Below, in pieces: positions 1-7,817 of a stretch of DNA of 64,000 bases. The notes beneath the pieces were generated by a model. It was not told where the DNA came from and did not search any database. It was given only the letters and a program-made list of their open reading frames with translations. Both the position numbers and the translations under genes were made by a program. Position 1 is the stretch's first letter, and the number at the start of each line of letters is the position of its first letter. This stretch comes from an uncultured Muribaculaceae bacterium (GTDB taxonomy: Bacteria; Bacteroidota; Bacteroidia; Bacteroidales; Muribaculaceae): positions 66,821 through 130,820 of the forward strand of contig CAJTWH010000005.1 in the NCBI GenBank assembly GCA_910579995.1, in the 5' to 3' direction.

Positions 1-1154
1 ATATACTTGAAGCCCCAGCAGAAGAATGCGTTGCACGATGTCCCCAAGGCCGGTATGAGCGGCAACGGAGAGGGATGTGAGTGACAGCCTACACGCAGGC
101 CGCCATTGATATAGCCGCCATGGCAAGGATAGGTGGTGTGGAGGTCGATTATTCCTTCCTGCAGGAAGATAAGGCCCTGTGTGGGCTTGAAGGTCGATCC
201 GGGAGGATATGCGCCCATAAGTGCGCGGTCGAAGAGCGGCCACGACTGATCCTGAACAAGTTTCTTATAGTTCTCGCCTCGCTGACGGCCCACAAGCAGC
301 GTGGGGTCGTAGTTTGGCATAGACACCATACACAATATCTCACCCGTCTCCGGCTCGATGGCTACCACAGCACCGCGCTTGCCTACCATCAGCGACTCGG
401 CATATTGCTGCAGCTTGATGTCGAGGCTCAGACGCAGGTCGCGGCCCGATATCGGCTCGATGTCGTTGGCACCGTCTTCGTAGCGACCTTGTATTCGGCC
501 TCGGGCGTCGCGCATAAGTATCTCCACGCCCTTGACCCCGCGCAGATGTTGCTCATAGCTTTTCTCTATGCCGAGGTCACCGGTATAGTCGCCGGGCGAG
601 TAATAGGGGTCGCGGTCTATATCGTCGCGGTTCACCTCGCGTATATTGCCGAGCACATTGGCGGCTGTCGGTGTCTTGTATTGACGCAGGATACGCTTCT
701 GGATGAAGAAACCCGGAAAGCGGTAGAGCTTCTCCTGCAGGCGTCCGTAGTCTTCCACTGAGAGTTGCGATATCAGACGCTGCGGAGTATATGATGAATA
801 GCCGGGGTTTAACCTCTTGTCTTTCATATCGGAAAGACGTTTGAGGAATTGCTCCGGGGTGATGTTGATGGTGCGGCAGAAATCCAACGTGTCGAATGGC
901 TGCACGTCGCGGGGAATGAGCATTACGTCGTAGGCCGGTTGGTTGAATACCACCAGCTCGCCATTGCGGTCATAGATAAGGCCGCGCGACGGATATACGG
1001 TCTTTTTGAGAAAAGCGTTCGAGTCGGCCGACTGCTTATATTGCTCGTCGTTGATCTGCAGGTCAAAGAGCCTTATAAGGTATATGAGACCTATCAGCAG
1101 CACGAAACCGCCGATAATGTATTTGCGTTTTTCTAAATTGTAGTTTTTTCTCAC
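1..1154 (-). CDS. mrdA: Penicillin-binding protein 2 (elongasome transpeptidase), C-terminus cut by window edge
   Basis: Class B penicillin-binding protein that cross-links peptidoglycan during rod elongation with MreBCD and RodA. About 384 codons are visible and the frame runs off the left edge. The N-terminus is a short basic segment (RKNYNLEKRKY) and one membrane helix (residues about 10-30), then the dimerisation region. The transpeptidase motifs are visible: PPGSTFKP with the serine nucleophile near residue 320, and the SxN motif as SCN near residue 373. The KTG motif would lie outside the window. The start is taken as GTG at 1154, 32 bp after mreD, because the encoded N-terminus fits the family and no ATG precedes it. 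Fourth gene of the mreB-mreC-mreD-mrdA run. Confidence 0.93.
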   Translation of the reverse strand, partial: MRKNYNLEKRKYIIGGFVLLIGLIYLIRLFDLQINDEQYKQSADSNAFLKKTVYPSRGLIYDRNGELVVFNQPAYDVMLIPRDVQPFDTLDFCRTINITPEQFLKRLSDMKDKRLNPGYSSYTPQRLISQLSVEDYGRLQEKLYRFPGFFIQKRILRQYKTPTAANVLGNIREVNRDDIDRDPYYSPGDYTGDLGIEKSYEQHLRGVKGVEILMRDARGRIQGRYEDGANDIEPISGRDLRLSLDIKLQQYAESLMVGKRGAVVAIEPETGEILCMVSMPNYDPTLLVGRQRGENYKKLVQDQSWPLFDRALMGAYPPGSTFKPTQGLIFLQEGIIDLHTTYPCHGGYINGGLRVGCHSHPSPLPLIPALGTSCNAFFCWGFKY

Positions 1155-1186
1155 TTGGAGCTTCTGTTTGCACGCCTGTCGCCTGC

Positions 1187-1702
1187 CTATGCTTCGCGTG
1201 ACCGAAGTCCGAGGCAGTCAATGGCGTAGAGGAGGATAAAAGTATAAATTGTAGAAGCGATGATACGGATTATCAGAAGCTTGAAATTGAAAAATTGGAA
1301 AGCCTCTACCGTAAATACCATGGCGCAATAAATGGCGGTCATGGTGATGAGATACTTCATGAAGGAAGCATGCCCCATCGTGCGCGATGAAGGGGAGCGC
1401 CCGGCAAGGTCGTCGTCCATCGACACATAAAGGTGAAACACGGGTTTACGGCCAAAGGACAGGACTGTCGCGCACAAGGCGTTGACTCCCGGTGTGTCGC
1501 AGAACATGTCTACCGCAAGGCCGGCGAGGAAGCCAAGGAAAGTCGACAGATTGGTGCCCAATGTCACCGGCAACATTACGATGAGGTAGATAAACACCAC
1601 AGGTACAGCCACATCAAACAATATGAGGTGGTTGAATATTATTGCCTGCGCCGGTACCAAGAGCAGGAATAACAATGCGTATTTTATGGCGAATTTACTC
1701 AA
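1187..1702 (-). CDS. mreD: Rod shape-determining protein MreD
   Basis: Small polytopic inner-membrane protein of the elongasome, 171 residues, composed almost wholly of hydrophobic helices (about five predicted). MreD sequences diverge widely; identification rests on size, hydrophobicity and the position directly after mreC and before PBP2. It starts 12 bp after the mreC stop codon, so it is probably co-transcribed and translationally linked. No unusual features seen. Confidence 0.9.
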   Translation of the reverse strand: MSKFAIKYALLFLLLVPAQAIIFNHLILFDVAVPVVFIYLIVMLPVTLGTNLSTFLGFLAGLAVDMFCDTPGVNALCATVLSFGRKPVFHLYVSMDDDLAGRSPSSRTMGHASFMKYLITMTAIYCAMVFTVEAFQFFNFKLLIIRIIASTIYTFILLYAIDCLGLRSREA

Positions 1703-1714
1703 TGTCGTAATGTA

Positions 1715-2584
1715 TTAATTCCCGAACGGGTTCTTTTTGGAATCGTTTTCTTCTCCGGCTGTGAGAGCTTTGAGTTCCTCGGCGTGATTGTTGACCACTA
1801 CCTGCACGTTGCTCAAGGTAGTGAAATCGGTGAGTAACTTTACCCTCAGGGTAAAGAAGTTCTGGTTGCGGTCGGTGTAGTCATCTACAACCACACCTAC
1901 GGGCAGGCCGGCCGGGAATACAGCCGAATATCCGCTGGTGACGATAGTGTCGCCGGGCTGGAATATTGTATGGCGGGGCAGCTCTTCAAGCAGCGCCTCG
2001 TCTGAGGCTTCTCCATCCCACACGAGCGAGCCGAAATAATCGGTGCGCTTAAGTTTGCACGAAAGGCGGAAGTGGGGATTGAGCAGCGAGATTACCCTCG
2101 CGCTCGACGGGCCGACGTTGCTGATGATTCCGACCACACCATTGCGGTCAACGACGCCGAGCTCGGGCCTGATACCGTCGTTGCTGCCCTTGTTGATGGT
2201 AATGTAGTTGTAGGGGTGGGCTACACTGTTGTTGATCACATGGGCAACGATAAATTCGAAATAGGGCACTCCGCTGTCGACCACCAATGTATCCTTGTAT
2301 CCCTGCTCTGTCATCAGGTCGATACGTTGCTGCAATCTCACGATTTCGGCCTGCAGGTCGGCGTTGCGCCGGTTGAGGTCGTCGTTGATGTCGTGGAGAT
2401 TGAAATACGAGGTTACATTGTTGGCGCTTTTATAAGCTGTGGAGGCGAGGCGGCCGGCCGAGGTCAGGTAGAGGTGCTGCCGGTAGGGGTCGTCATGCAC
2501 CAGCAGCATGCAGCTTATCACCACCAGAAAGGTGAAGACAAACCACTTGCTGTGACGTATGAGAAAGGAAATCAGCTCGTTCAC
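1715..2584 (-). CDS. mreC: Rod shape-determining protein MreC
   Basis: Periplasmic scaffold of the elongasome, 289 residues. A single N-terminal membrane helix (about residues 12-30, KWFVFTFLVVISCMLLV) is followed by a coiled coil (about 65-95, rich in N, R, L and Q) and the beta-rich MreC core, with the family-like GVVGIISNVGPSSARVISLL segment near residues 150-170. It binds PBP2 and links MreB to wall synthesis. It follows mreB by 18 bp. The C-terminal tail (residues about 270-289) is charged and low complexity. Confidence 0.95.
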   Translation of the reverse strand: MNELISFLIRHSKWFVFTFLVVISCMLLVHDDPYRQHLYLTSAGRLASTAYKSANNVTSYFNLHDINDDLNRRNADLQAEIVRLQQRIDLMTEQGYKDTLVVDSGVPYFEFIVAHVINNSVAHPYNYITINKGSNDGIRPELGVVDRNGVVGIISNVGPSSARVISLLNPHFRLSCKLKRTDYFGSLVWDGEASDEALLEELPRHTIFQPGDTIVTSGYSAVFPAGLPVGVVVDDYTDRNQNFFTLRVKLLTDFTTLSNVQVVVNNHAEELKALTAGEENDSKKNPFGN

Positions 2585-2602
2585 CTGCCAGCCTCCTTCT
2601 TG

Positions 2603-3622
2603 TTATCGGATCAGGAATGAGAAATTCTGATAGTTCTTCAATGCCACACCTGTACCCTTGGCCACGCACAGCAGCGGGTCTTCGGCTATGTGGAACTGGA
2701 TACCGATCTTGTCGATAAGGCGCTTGTCGAGGCCGCGCAGCAACGCGCCACCACCGGCAAGGTAGATACCGTTGCGCACGATGTCGGCGTAGAGCTCCGG
2801 GGGAGTCTGCTCAAGGGCACTCAATACGGCCGCCTCGATCTTCGAGATTGTTTTCTCAATGCAATGGCAGATTTCCTGATAGCTTACAGGCACTTCGAGA
2901 GGCAGGGCGGTCATCAGGTTGGGGCCATGCACAACGTAGTCTTCGGGCGGGTTTTCGAGCTCGGTGAGCGCCGAGCCTACGTGCATTTTAATCTGTTCGG
3001 CAGTGCGCACGCCGACTTTGATGTTGTGGGCGCGGCGCATGTGGTTGAGGATATCGTCGGTGAGGTCATCGCCGGCAACCTGAATACTCTTGTTGCTCAC
3101 GATACCGCCGAGCGAGATCACGGCGATTTCTGTTGTACCGCCGCCTATATCTACAATCATGTTGCCTTCCGGAGCCTCAACGTCGAGGCCGATACCGAGG
3201 GCTGCCGCCATGGGCTCGTGAATCATGTATACGTCGCGGCCGTCGGCGTGCTCCGAAGAGTCGCGTACGGCGCGCACCTCAACTTCTGAAGAGCCTGAAG
3301 GTATGCCCACAACCATGCGTAGCGAGGGCGAGAACCAATTGTTTTTGGTGCTTGCCTTCTTGATGAGTCCGCGGATCATGAGCTCGGCTGCGTTGAAGTC
3401 GGCGATTACACCTTTGCGCAGGGGGCGCACGGTGCGGATACCCGGATGGCCTTTACCTTCCATCAGGTGCGCTTCCTTACCTACGGCGATGAGCTTGTCG
3501 GTGCGGTTGTCGAGTGCCACAATCGACGGCTCGTTGATTACGATCTTGTCGTTGTGGATGATAATCGTATTGGCTGTGCCAAGGTCGATTGCTATTTCTT
3601 TTGTCAGTGAGAACAGTCTCAT
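2603..3622 (-). CDS. mreB: Rod shape-determining protein MreB (actin homologue)
   Basis: Cytoplasmic actin-like ATPase that polymerises under the inner membrane and positions wall synthesis. All nucleotide-binding signatures are present: phosphate-1 loop DLGTANTIIIHNDK at residues 13-26, phosphate-2 DIGGGTTEIAVISLGG around 160, and the adenosine motif GGGALLRGLD near 290. The length of 339 residues is normal. It heads the mre operon and lies 178 bp downstream of purH behind a terminator, so it probably has its own promoter, but no exact TAnnTTTG was found upstream. Confidence 0.97.
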   Translation of the reverse strand: MRLFSLTKEIAIDLGTANTIIIHNDKIVINEPSIVALDNRTDKLIAVGKEAHLMEGKGHPGIRTVRPLRKGVIADFNAAELMIRGLIKKASTKNNWFSPSLRMVVGIPSGSSEVEVRAVRDSSEHADGRDVYMIHEPMAAALGIGLDVEAPEGNMIVDIGGGTTEIAVISLGGIVSNKSIQVAGDDLTDDILNHMRRAHNIKVGVRTAEQIKMHVGSALTELENPPEDYVVHGPNLMTALPLEVPVSYQEICHCIEKTISKIEAAVLSALEQTPPELYADIVRNGIYLAGGGALLRGLDKRLIDKIGIQFHIAEDPLLCVAKGTGVALKNYQNFSFLIR

Positions 3623-3750
3623 TTTTATTTATTCTTGTGAGGGAGAGTGCCGAAGGTTTAGTAACGGCACCGTAAAACTCTAAATGCCTCAGTCGGCTTA
3701 AAGTTTATTTGCCAATATGTTTTTAAAGTTTCTTAACGCTTGGGGCGCAG

Positions 3751-3793
3751 AAAAAAGTATATAGAGGGCGCCGGTTGTTGTTGCGGCGCCCTC
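3751..3793 (-). terminator. Intrinsic terminator after purH
   Basis: A perfect 10-bp stem (GAGGGCGCCG, 3764-3773, with its complement at 3784-3793) and a 10-nt loop. On the minus strand it is followed by TATATAC and a run of six T. It starts within 10 bp of the purH stop and separates purH from mreB. Confidence 0.9.
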
Positions 3794-3800
3794 TTGTTTT

Positions 3801-5342
3801 TTAATGGCGGAAGTGACGGAAACCGGTCATGACCATTGTCATGCCGTTGGCACGGCAATAATCAACCGACTCGTTGTCGCGGATAGAGCCGCCGGGCTGT
3901 ATCACATTGTTGACACCTGCTTTATGCGCGATTTCCACGCAGTCGCCGAAGGGGAAGAAGGCGTCAGAGGCCATGGTGGCTCCGTTGAGGTCGAAGTTGA
4001 AATTGTGAGCCTTCTCGATTGCCTGCTTGAGAGCGTCTACACGCGATGTCTGTCCTACACCCGAAGCGATGAGCTGGCCATTGCGGGCAAGCACTATGGC
4101 GTTGCTCTTGCTGTGCTTGACGAGCTTGTTGGCGAAGAGCATGTCGGCGATTTGCTGCTCGCTGAGGCTGTCGCCGGCTACGAGACGGAGGTCGTCGGCA
4201 CTCTCTACCTTGTTGTCGCTGTCCTGAACGAGCATGCCCCCGAGGATGGTGCGCATGCGTTTGCCGGCAGGAAGCACTTCTTTGCGGCGCAGGATAATGC
4301 GGTTTTTCTTCTGCTCAAGTATTGCCAGAGCGTCGTCGCTGTAGTCGGGGGCGATGATTACCTCAAAGAAAATCTTGCCCATTTCTTCGGCTGCGTTGGC
4401 CTCTACTTTGGCATTGGTGATGATTATGCCGCCGAAAGCCGACACCGGGTCGCCGGCGAGAGCGTCGGCCCATGCCTCAGCTACAGTGCCACGGCTTGCA
4501 CATCCGCAGGCGTTGTTGTGCTTGAGCACTGCCACTGTGGTTGTGTCGAACTCGTCGATAAGGGCGCACGCTGCGTCGATGTCGAGGAGGTTGTTGTAGC
4601 TGATTTCCTTGCCATGGAGCTGGTCGAAGATGGCGTCGAAATTGCCGTAGTAGGCTGCTGTCTGGTGGGGGTTCTCGCCGTAGCGCAGGGCTTTGGCGTC
4701 GTCGATGGCAACGCGGAGAGCCGACTCTTTGCCGGGCTCGAGGGGTGTGACACCGGCAAACCAGTTGTAGATAGCAGAGTCGTAGCCCGAAGATACGGCG
4801 AAAGCCTCGCGGGCAAATAGTTGACGCTGCTCGAGGGTGGTTTCGGCTCCTTGGGTGTCAAGGATACCTTCAAGAAGACCGAACTGACGCTCGGAGGCTA
4901 CGATTACAACGTCGTTATAATTCTTGGCGGCGCCGCGGATGAGCGATATGCCGCCTATGTCGATTTTCTCGATGATATCGTCGTGGCTTGCGCCCGAAGC
5001 AACTGTTGCCTCGAAGGGGTAGAGGTCTACGATGACAAGATCGATGGGTGAGATTTCATATTGCTGCGAATCGGCACGGTCCGATTCGTTGTCGCGACGG
5101 GCGAGGATGCCGCCGAAAACTTTGGGGTGCAGTGTCTTTACGCGACCTCCGAGAATCGAGGGATAACCCGTGAGGTCTTCTACAGCCTTGCAGGGTATGC
5201 CGAGGCTTTCGATATATGTCTGTGTGCCACCTGTAGAAAGCAATTCTACACCGTTGGCATGAAGTTTTTTTACTATTTCGCCGATGCCGTCTTTATTGTA
5301 GACCGATACAAGGGCTGTGCGGATTTTCTTTGTGGTAGACAT
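3801..5342 (-). CDS. purH: Bifunctional AICAR transformylase / IMP cyclohydrolase
   Basis: Catalyses the last two steps of de novo IMP synthesis. The N-terminal MGS-like cyclohydrolase domain (residues 1-190) shows LLSTGGTQTYIESLGI, LTGYPSILGGRVKTLHP and SLIRGAAKNY. The C-terminal transformylase domain shows LRYGENPHQTAAYYG, LKHNNACGCASRG and SDAFFPFGD, and the chain ends in the usual RHFRH. Length 513 residues is typical. purH next to mreB is a familiar Bacteroidales arrangement; the terminator between them suggests separate transcripts. Confidence 0.97.
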   Translation of the reverse strand: MSTTKKIRTALVSVYNKDGIGEIVKKLHANGVELLSTGGTQTYIESLGIPCKAVEDLTGYPSILGGRVKTLHPKVFGGILARRDNESDRADSQQYEISPIDLVIVDLYPFEATVASGASHDDIIEKIDIGGISLIRGAAKNYNDVVIVASERQFGLLEGILDTQGAETTLEQRQLFAREAFAVSSGYDSAIYNWFAGVTPLEPGKESALRVAIDDAKALRYGENPHQTAAYYGNFDAIFDQLHGKEISYNNLLDIDAACALIDEFDTTTVAVLKHNNACGCASRGTVAEAWADALAGDPVSAFGGIIITNAKVEANAAEEMGKIFFEVIIAPDYSDDALAILEQKKNRIILRRKEVLPAGKRMRTILGGMLVQDSDNKVESADDLRLVAGDSLSEQQIADMLFANKLVKHSKSNAIVLARNGQLIASGVGQTSRVDALKQAIEKAHNFNFDLNGATMASDAFFPFGDCVEIAHKAGVNNVIQPGGSIRDNESVDYCRANGMTMVMTGFRHFRH

Positions 5343-5369
5343 TTTTTAATGCTGCTTGTTTTCAAGCTG

Positions 5370-5377
5370 CAAAATTA
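5370..5377 (-). promoter_or_regulatory. Putative -7 element (TAATTTTG) for purH
   Basis: Matches TAnnTTTG on the minus strand, 28 bp upstream of the purH ATG. No clear -33 TTTG is present at the expected distance, so this is a moderate call. Confidence 0.5.
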
Positions 5378-5540
5378 CAAAAAATATACCGTCTATTAAA
5401 AGCAGGTGACTCACTTTTGCGCATACCTAAATAATGAATAAAAGATTTTAATGTTATTTAACAGTTTGATTGCGTTGTTGCTGTGGCGAACAATTCCGCT
5501 TATATAGTGTTGGATTTGTAGGTATTGTAAAAATGATAAT

Positions 5541-6176
5541 ATGTGTAATTCAATTTTAAAAAGCGTCGTTTTGGCGCTTTCAATTATTTTAGGAACAATG
5601 TTTATGAAAGCTCAGACTTCGTATATCTTTCTCGCTCCGGGAGTAGAGGAGGTTGAGGCAACGGCAACTGTAGATGCACTCCGCAGAGCCGATATCCCGG
5701 TTGTGACCGTCGCTGTGGCAGATAGTCTTCAGATAAAGGGAGCTACCGGTCAGATTCTTGTGGCCGACTCTCTCTTATCGGAGGTAAACACAGATAATGC
5801 CGATTGGCTCATAGTGCCCGGTGGTGATCCGGGAGCTCAGAATCTCGCTGCCAACAGTGATGTAAACGATAAACTCTTGGCACATTACAAGAAAAACGGC
5901 CGTATTGCCTCGATATGTGCCGGTCCTGCTGTGGTGCTTGCTCCGCTCGGTCTGCTTAAAGGCAAGAAAGCGACCTGCTATCCGGGTCTTGGCGACGCTA
6001 TAGACTCTAATGGCGGAGAATATGTGGAGCAGACGGTGGTTGTGGAGCCAAATCTTATTACATCCGAAGGCCCGGCCACTACTTTGCCGTTTGCAATCGA
6101 AATCATAAGAGCCACAAAAGGCGACAAAGCCGCTGAGGCGGTGGCCACCGGTATGTTGGTCAACAGGAAAAACTGA
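5541..6176 (+). CDS. DJ-1/PfpI family protein with an apparent signal peptide
   Basis: Member of the DJ-1/PfpI superfamily (211 residues). The core begins with SYIFLAPGVEEVEA, including the conserved acidic residue of the active site, and contains the nucleophile elbow ASICAGPAVVLAPLGLL with the reactive cysteine. It ends with the family's GPATTLPFAIEIIRA region. Family roles include glyoxalase/deglycase and stress functions; the specific role here is unknown. Unusually, the core is preceded by about 25 residues that read as a signal peptide: MCNSILK, a hydrophobic run, then MKAQ, a Bacteroidetes-like cleavage context. The alternative is initiation at the internal MFMKAQ or MKAQ methionines, giving a normal cytosolic DJ-1. 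Confidence 0.88.
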   Translation: MCNSILKSVVLALSIILGTMFMKAQTSYIFLAPGVEEVEATATVDALRRADIPVVTVAVADSLQIKGATGQILVADSLLSEVNTDNADWLIVPGGDPGAQNLAANSDVNDKLLAHYKKNGRIASICAGPAVVLAPLGLLKGKKATCYPGLGDAIDSNGGEYVEQTVVVEPNLITSEGPATTLPFAIEIIRATKGDKAAEAVATGMLVNRKN

Positions 6177-6198
6177 TTGCAACATTTGAAAGATTTCC

Positions 6199-6239
6199 CT
6201 ATGCCTGACTATCTTTATGTCGTGGATAGTCAGGTATAG
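6199..6239 (+). terminator. Hairpin downstream of the DJ-1-like gene
   Basis: A 15-bp inverted repeat with one mismatch (CTATGCCTGACTATC against GATAGTCAGGTATAG) around an 11-nt loop, 23 bp after the stop codon. The following sequence is only weakly T-rich, so it may be a terminator or an RNA-stabilising hairpin. Confidence 0.55.
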
Positions 6240-6263
6240 TTCGTAATTATGGGTAAATAATTA

Positions 6264-6271
6264 TATCTTTG
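6264..6271 (+). promoter_or_regulatory. Putative -7 element (TATCTTTG) for the NigD-like gene
   Basis: Exact TAnnTTTG match 132 bp upstream of the ATG, after the hairpin at 6199-6239. A TTCG about 20 bp upstream could act as a weak -33. It would give a leader of about 125 nt. Confidence 0.6.
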
Positions 6272-6403
6272 TAAATTATTTCACCTTTGATGTGGCGTAA
6301 ATGTCATGGAAAAATTGAGTCGTGTCAAAAAAAATTCATCTGTAGTGCAAGATTTCTATTTATGGGCGATTTAATAGATAGAAACATTAATCAGTAATTA
6401 ATA

Positions 6404-7138
6404 ATGAAATTTGCAAAATTAAACTTTGTTATCTCTGCTTCAGTGCTTTTCCTGTGCGCAGGCTTGCTGCAATCCTGCGACAACGACAGCGACAACTCTT
6501 ATAATCTCATGCAACCCACCGCCCTTGTCACCGTGTGCCCTCAGGAAGATCAGTCGGTGGTGCTCCAGCTCGACGACGCTACCCGTCTGAATCCGGTCAA
6601 CATGAAGAAATCGCCCTTTGGCGACAAAGAGGTGCGCGCGTTGGTAAACTATTACCCCGTTTCGGGCGATTCGGAGAGCGGAATGCAGAGCGTCAATGTA
6701 AATTGGATCGACAGCATACGCACTAAATATCCCGTCAATATAGCTGTTGAAACCGGTCCTTTCGCCAATGACCCGGTAGAGATAGTAAAAGATTGGGTTA
6801 CTGTAGCCGAAGACGGCTATCTTACACTCAGATTGCGGACCCGTTGGGGCAACTATGGCAATATCCATATAGTCAATCTCCTGTACGACGCAGACAACGA
6901 TCCTCTTGTATTCGAATTGAGCCACAATGCCAATGGCGACCTCAGCGGCTCTATGGGCGACGTTCTTGTCGCTTTTAATCTCAATGATATTATAGCGGAT
7001 ATGGAGAAGCCGGTGAAGATAACATTGAAGTGGAACTCGTTCTCCGGCGATAAATCAGCTGAGTTTTTACTCGGCACAAGAGCTGTCTTGCCGACCGACA
7101 TGCAAGAATTGCCGCGTTGCTCACGAATGCTTGACTAA
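6404..7138 (+). CDS. NigD-like lipoprotein
   Basis: Exported lipoprotein of 244 residues: basic start, hydrophobic core and lipobox LLQSC with Cys25, followed by DNDSDN, an acidic/Asn stretch common after lipidation sites in Bacteroidetes surface lipoproteins. The C-terminal half has the NigD-like signature order: YLTLRLRTRWGN, HIVNLLYD, DPLVFELSHNANGD, then DVLVAFNLND and KITLKWNSFSGDKSAEF. NigD was named from a Bacteroides bacteriocin cluster, but NigD-like proteins are widespread lipoproteins of unknown function; nothing here links it to a bacteriocin. It sits alone upstream of an ECF sigma gene, separated by a hairpin. Confidence 0.85.
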   Translation: MKFAKLNFVISASVLFLCAGLLQSCDNDSDNSYNLMQPTALVTVCPQEDQSVVLQLDDATRLNPVNMKKSPFGDKEVRALVNYYPVSGDSESGMQSVNVNWIDSIRTKYPVNIAVETGPFANDPVEIVKDWVTVAEDGYLTLRLRTRWGNYGNIHIVNLLYDADNDPLVFELSHNANGDLSGSMGDVLVAFNLNDIIADMEKPVKITLKWNSFSGDKSAEFLLGTRAVLPTDMQELPRCSRMLD

Positions 7139-7151
7139 GTGTCTCAAAAAT

Positions 7152-7184
7152 CCCGGAGAGAGCGATCTATATGCTTTCTCCGGG
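7152..7184 (+). terminator. Hairpin after the NigD-like gene
   Basis: CCCGGAGA (7152-7159) pairs with TCTCCGGG (7177-7184) across a 17-nt loop, 14 bp after the stop codon. There is no T-run, so termination may be weak and some transcription may reach the sigma gene. Confidence 0.5.
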
Positions 7185-7238
7185 AAACTCTCTCCGGTAA
7201 AATAATCCCAACCCTAAGTTTCCTCCTCCGGACTTTGA

Positions 7239-7817
7239 ATGTCGAATAGCACGCAACTTTCCGAAAAGGATATAGTCAAAGATATTTTAAAAGGAGATTT
7301 ATCTGCCAAGAAATATCTTTACTGTCACTATGCAAGGTATCTGACCGGCGTATGCGCCCGCTATATAAGCGACAACGACGATGTCAGGGAGGTGCTTCAG
7401 GAAAGTTTCCTGAAGATTTTCTCATCTATACATTTGTTTGATTACAGGGGGCAGGGCTGTCTGAAGGCTTGGTTGGCGAGGATTGTCGTCAATGAATCTC
7501 TGAAATTTCTAAAGAAAGAATACAGGTTTGAATTTCTGCCTTTGTCGGATGAAAATGATATGGCTGAAGATGAAACCGATATCGAAGGTATACCATTGAC
7601 TGCTCTGCACGCTATGATAAGAGACTTGCCTGTCGGGTACCGTACGATACTCAACTTGTATGTCTTTGAGGAAAAAAGCCATAAAGAGATAGCCGCATTA
7701 TTGGGAATAAAAGAGAATACGTCGGCCTCTCAATACCATAGGGCAAAGAATATTCTTGCCGAAAAAATCAGAAAATACCATAACCTAATTAATGTGTCCG
7801 TCGATTATGAAAGATAA
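7239..7817 (+). CDS. ECF-type RNA polymerase sigma factor
   Basis: 192-residue sigma-70 family protein of the ECF type. Region 2 lies about residues 25-95 (YARYLTGVCARYISDNDDVREVLQE, then SFLKIFSSI and FDYRGQGCLKAWL), and region 4 about 125-185 (LPVGYRTILNLYVFEEKSHKEIAALLGIKENTSASQYHRAK). It directs core RNA polymerase to a small set of promoters. The next gene starts inside its 3' end (ATG at 7807) and encodes a protein with an N-terminal cytoplasmic segment and one membrane helix, the layout expected of a cognate anti-sigma factor. That regulatory pairing is inferred. Confidence 0.92.
   Translation: MSNSTQLSEKDIVKDILKGDLSAKKYLYCHYARYLTGVCARYISDNDDVREVLQESFLKIFSSIHLFDYRGQGCLKAWLARIVVNESLKFLKKEYRFEFLPLSDENDMAEDETDIEGIPLTALHAMIRDLPVGYRTILNLYVFEEKSHKEIAALLGIKENTSASQYHRAKNILAEKIRKYHNLINVSVDYER

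Noticed and set aside
81..761. Plus-strand open frame at the left edge
   Set aside because: Antisense to mrdA, whose PBP2 motifs are clear on the minus strand.
3804..4820. Long plus-strand open frame (338 codons) opposite purH
   Set aside because: Fully antisense to a confidently identified purH; its composition mirrors purH codons and shows no family motifs.
6404..7138. Bacteriocin (nig) locus suggested by the NigD-like gene
   Set aside because: NigD-like lipoproteins are widespread and no other bacteriocin genes are present.
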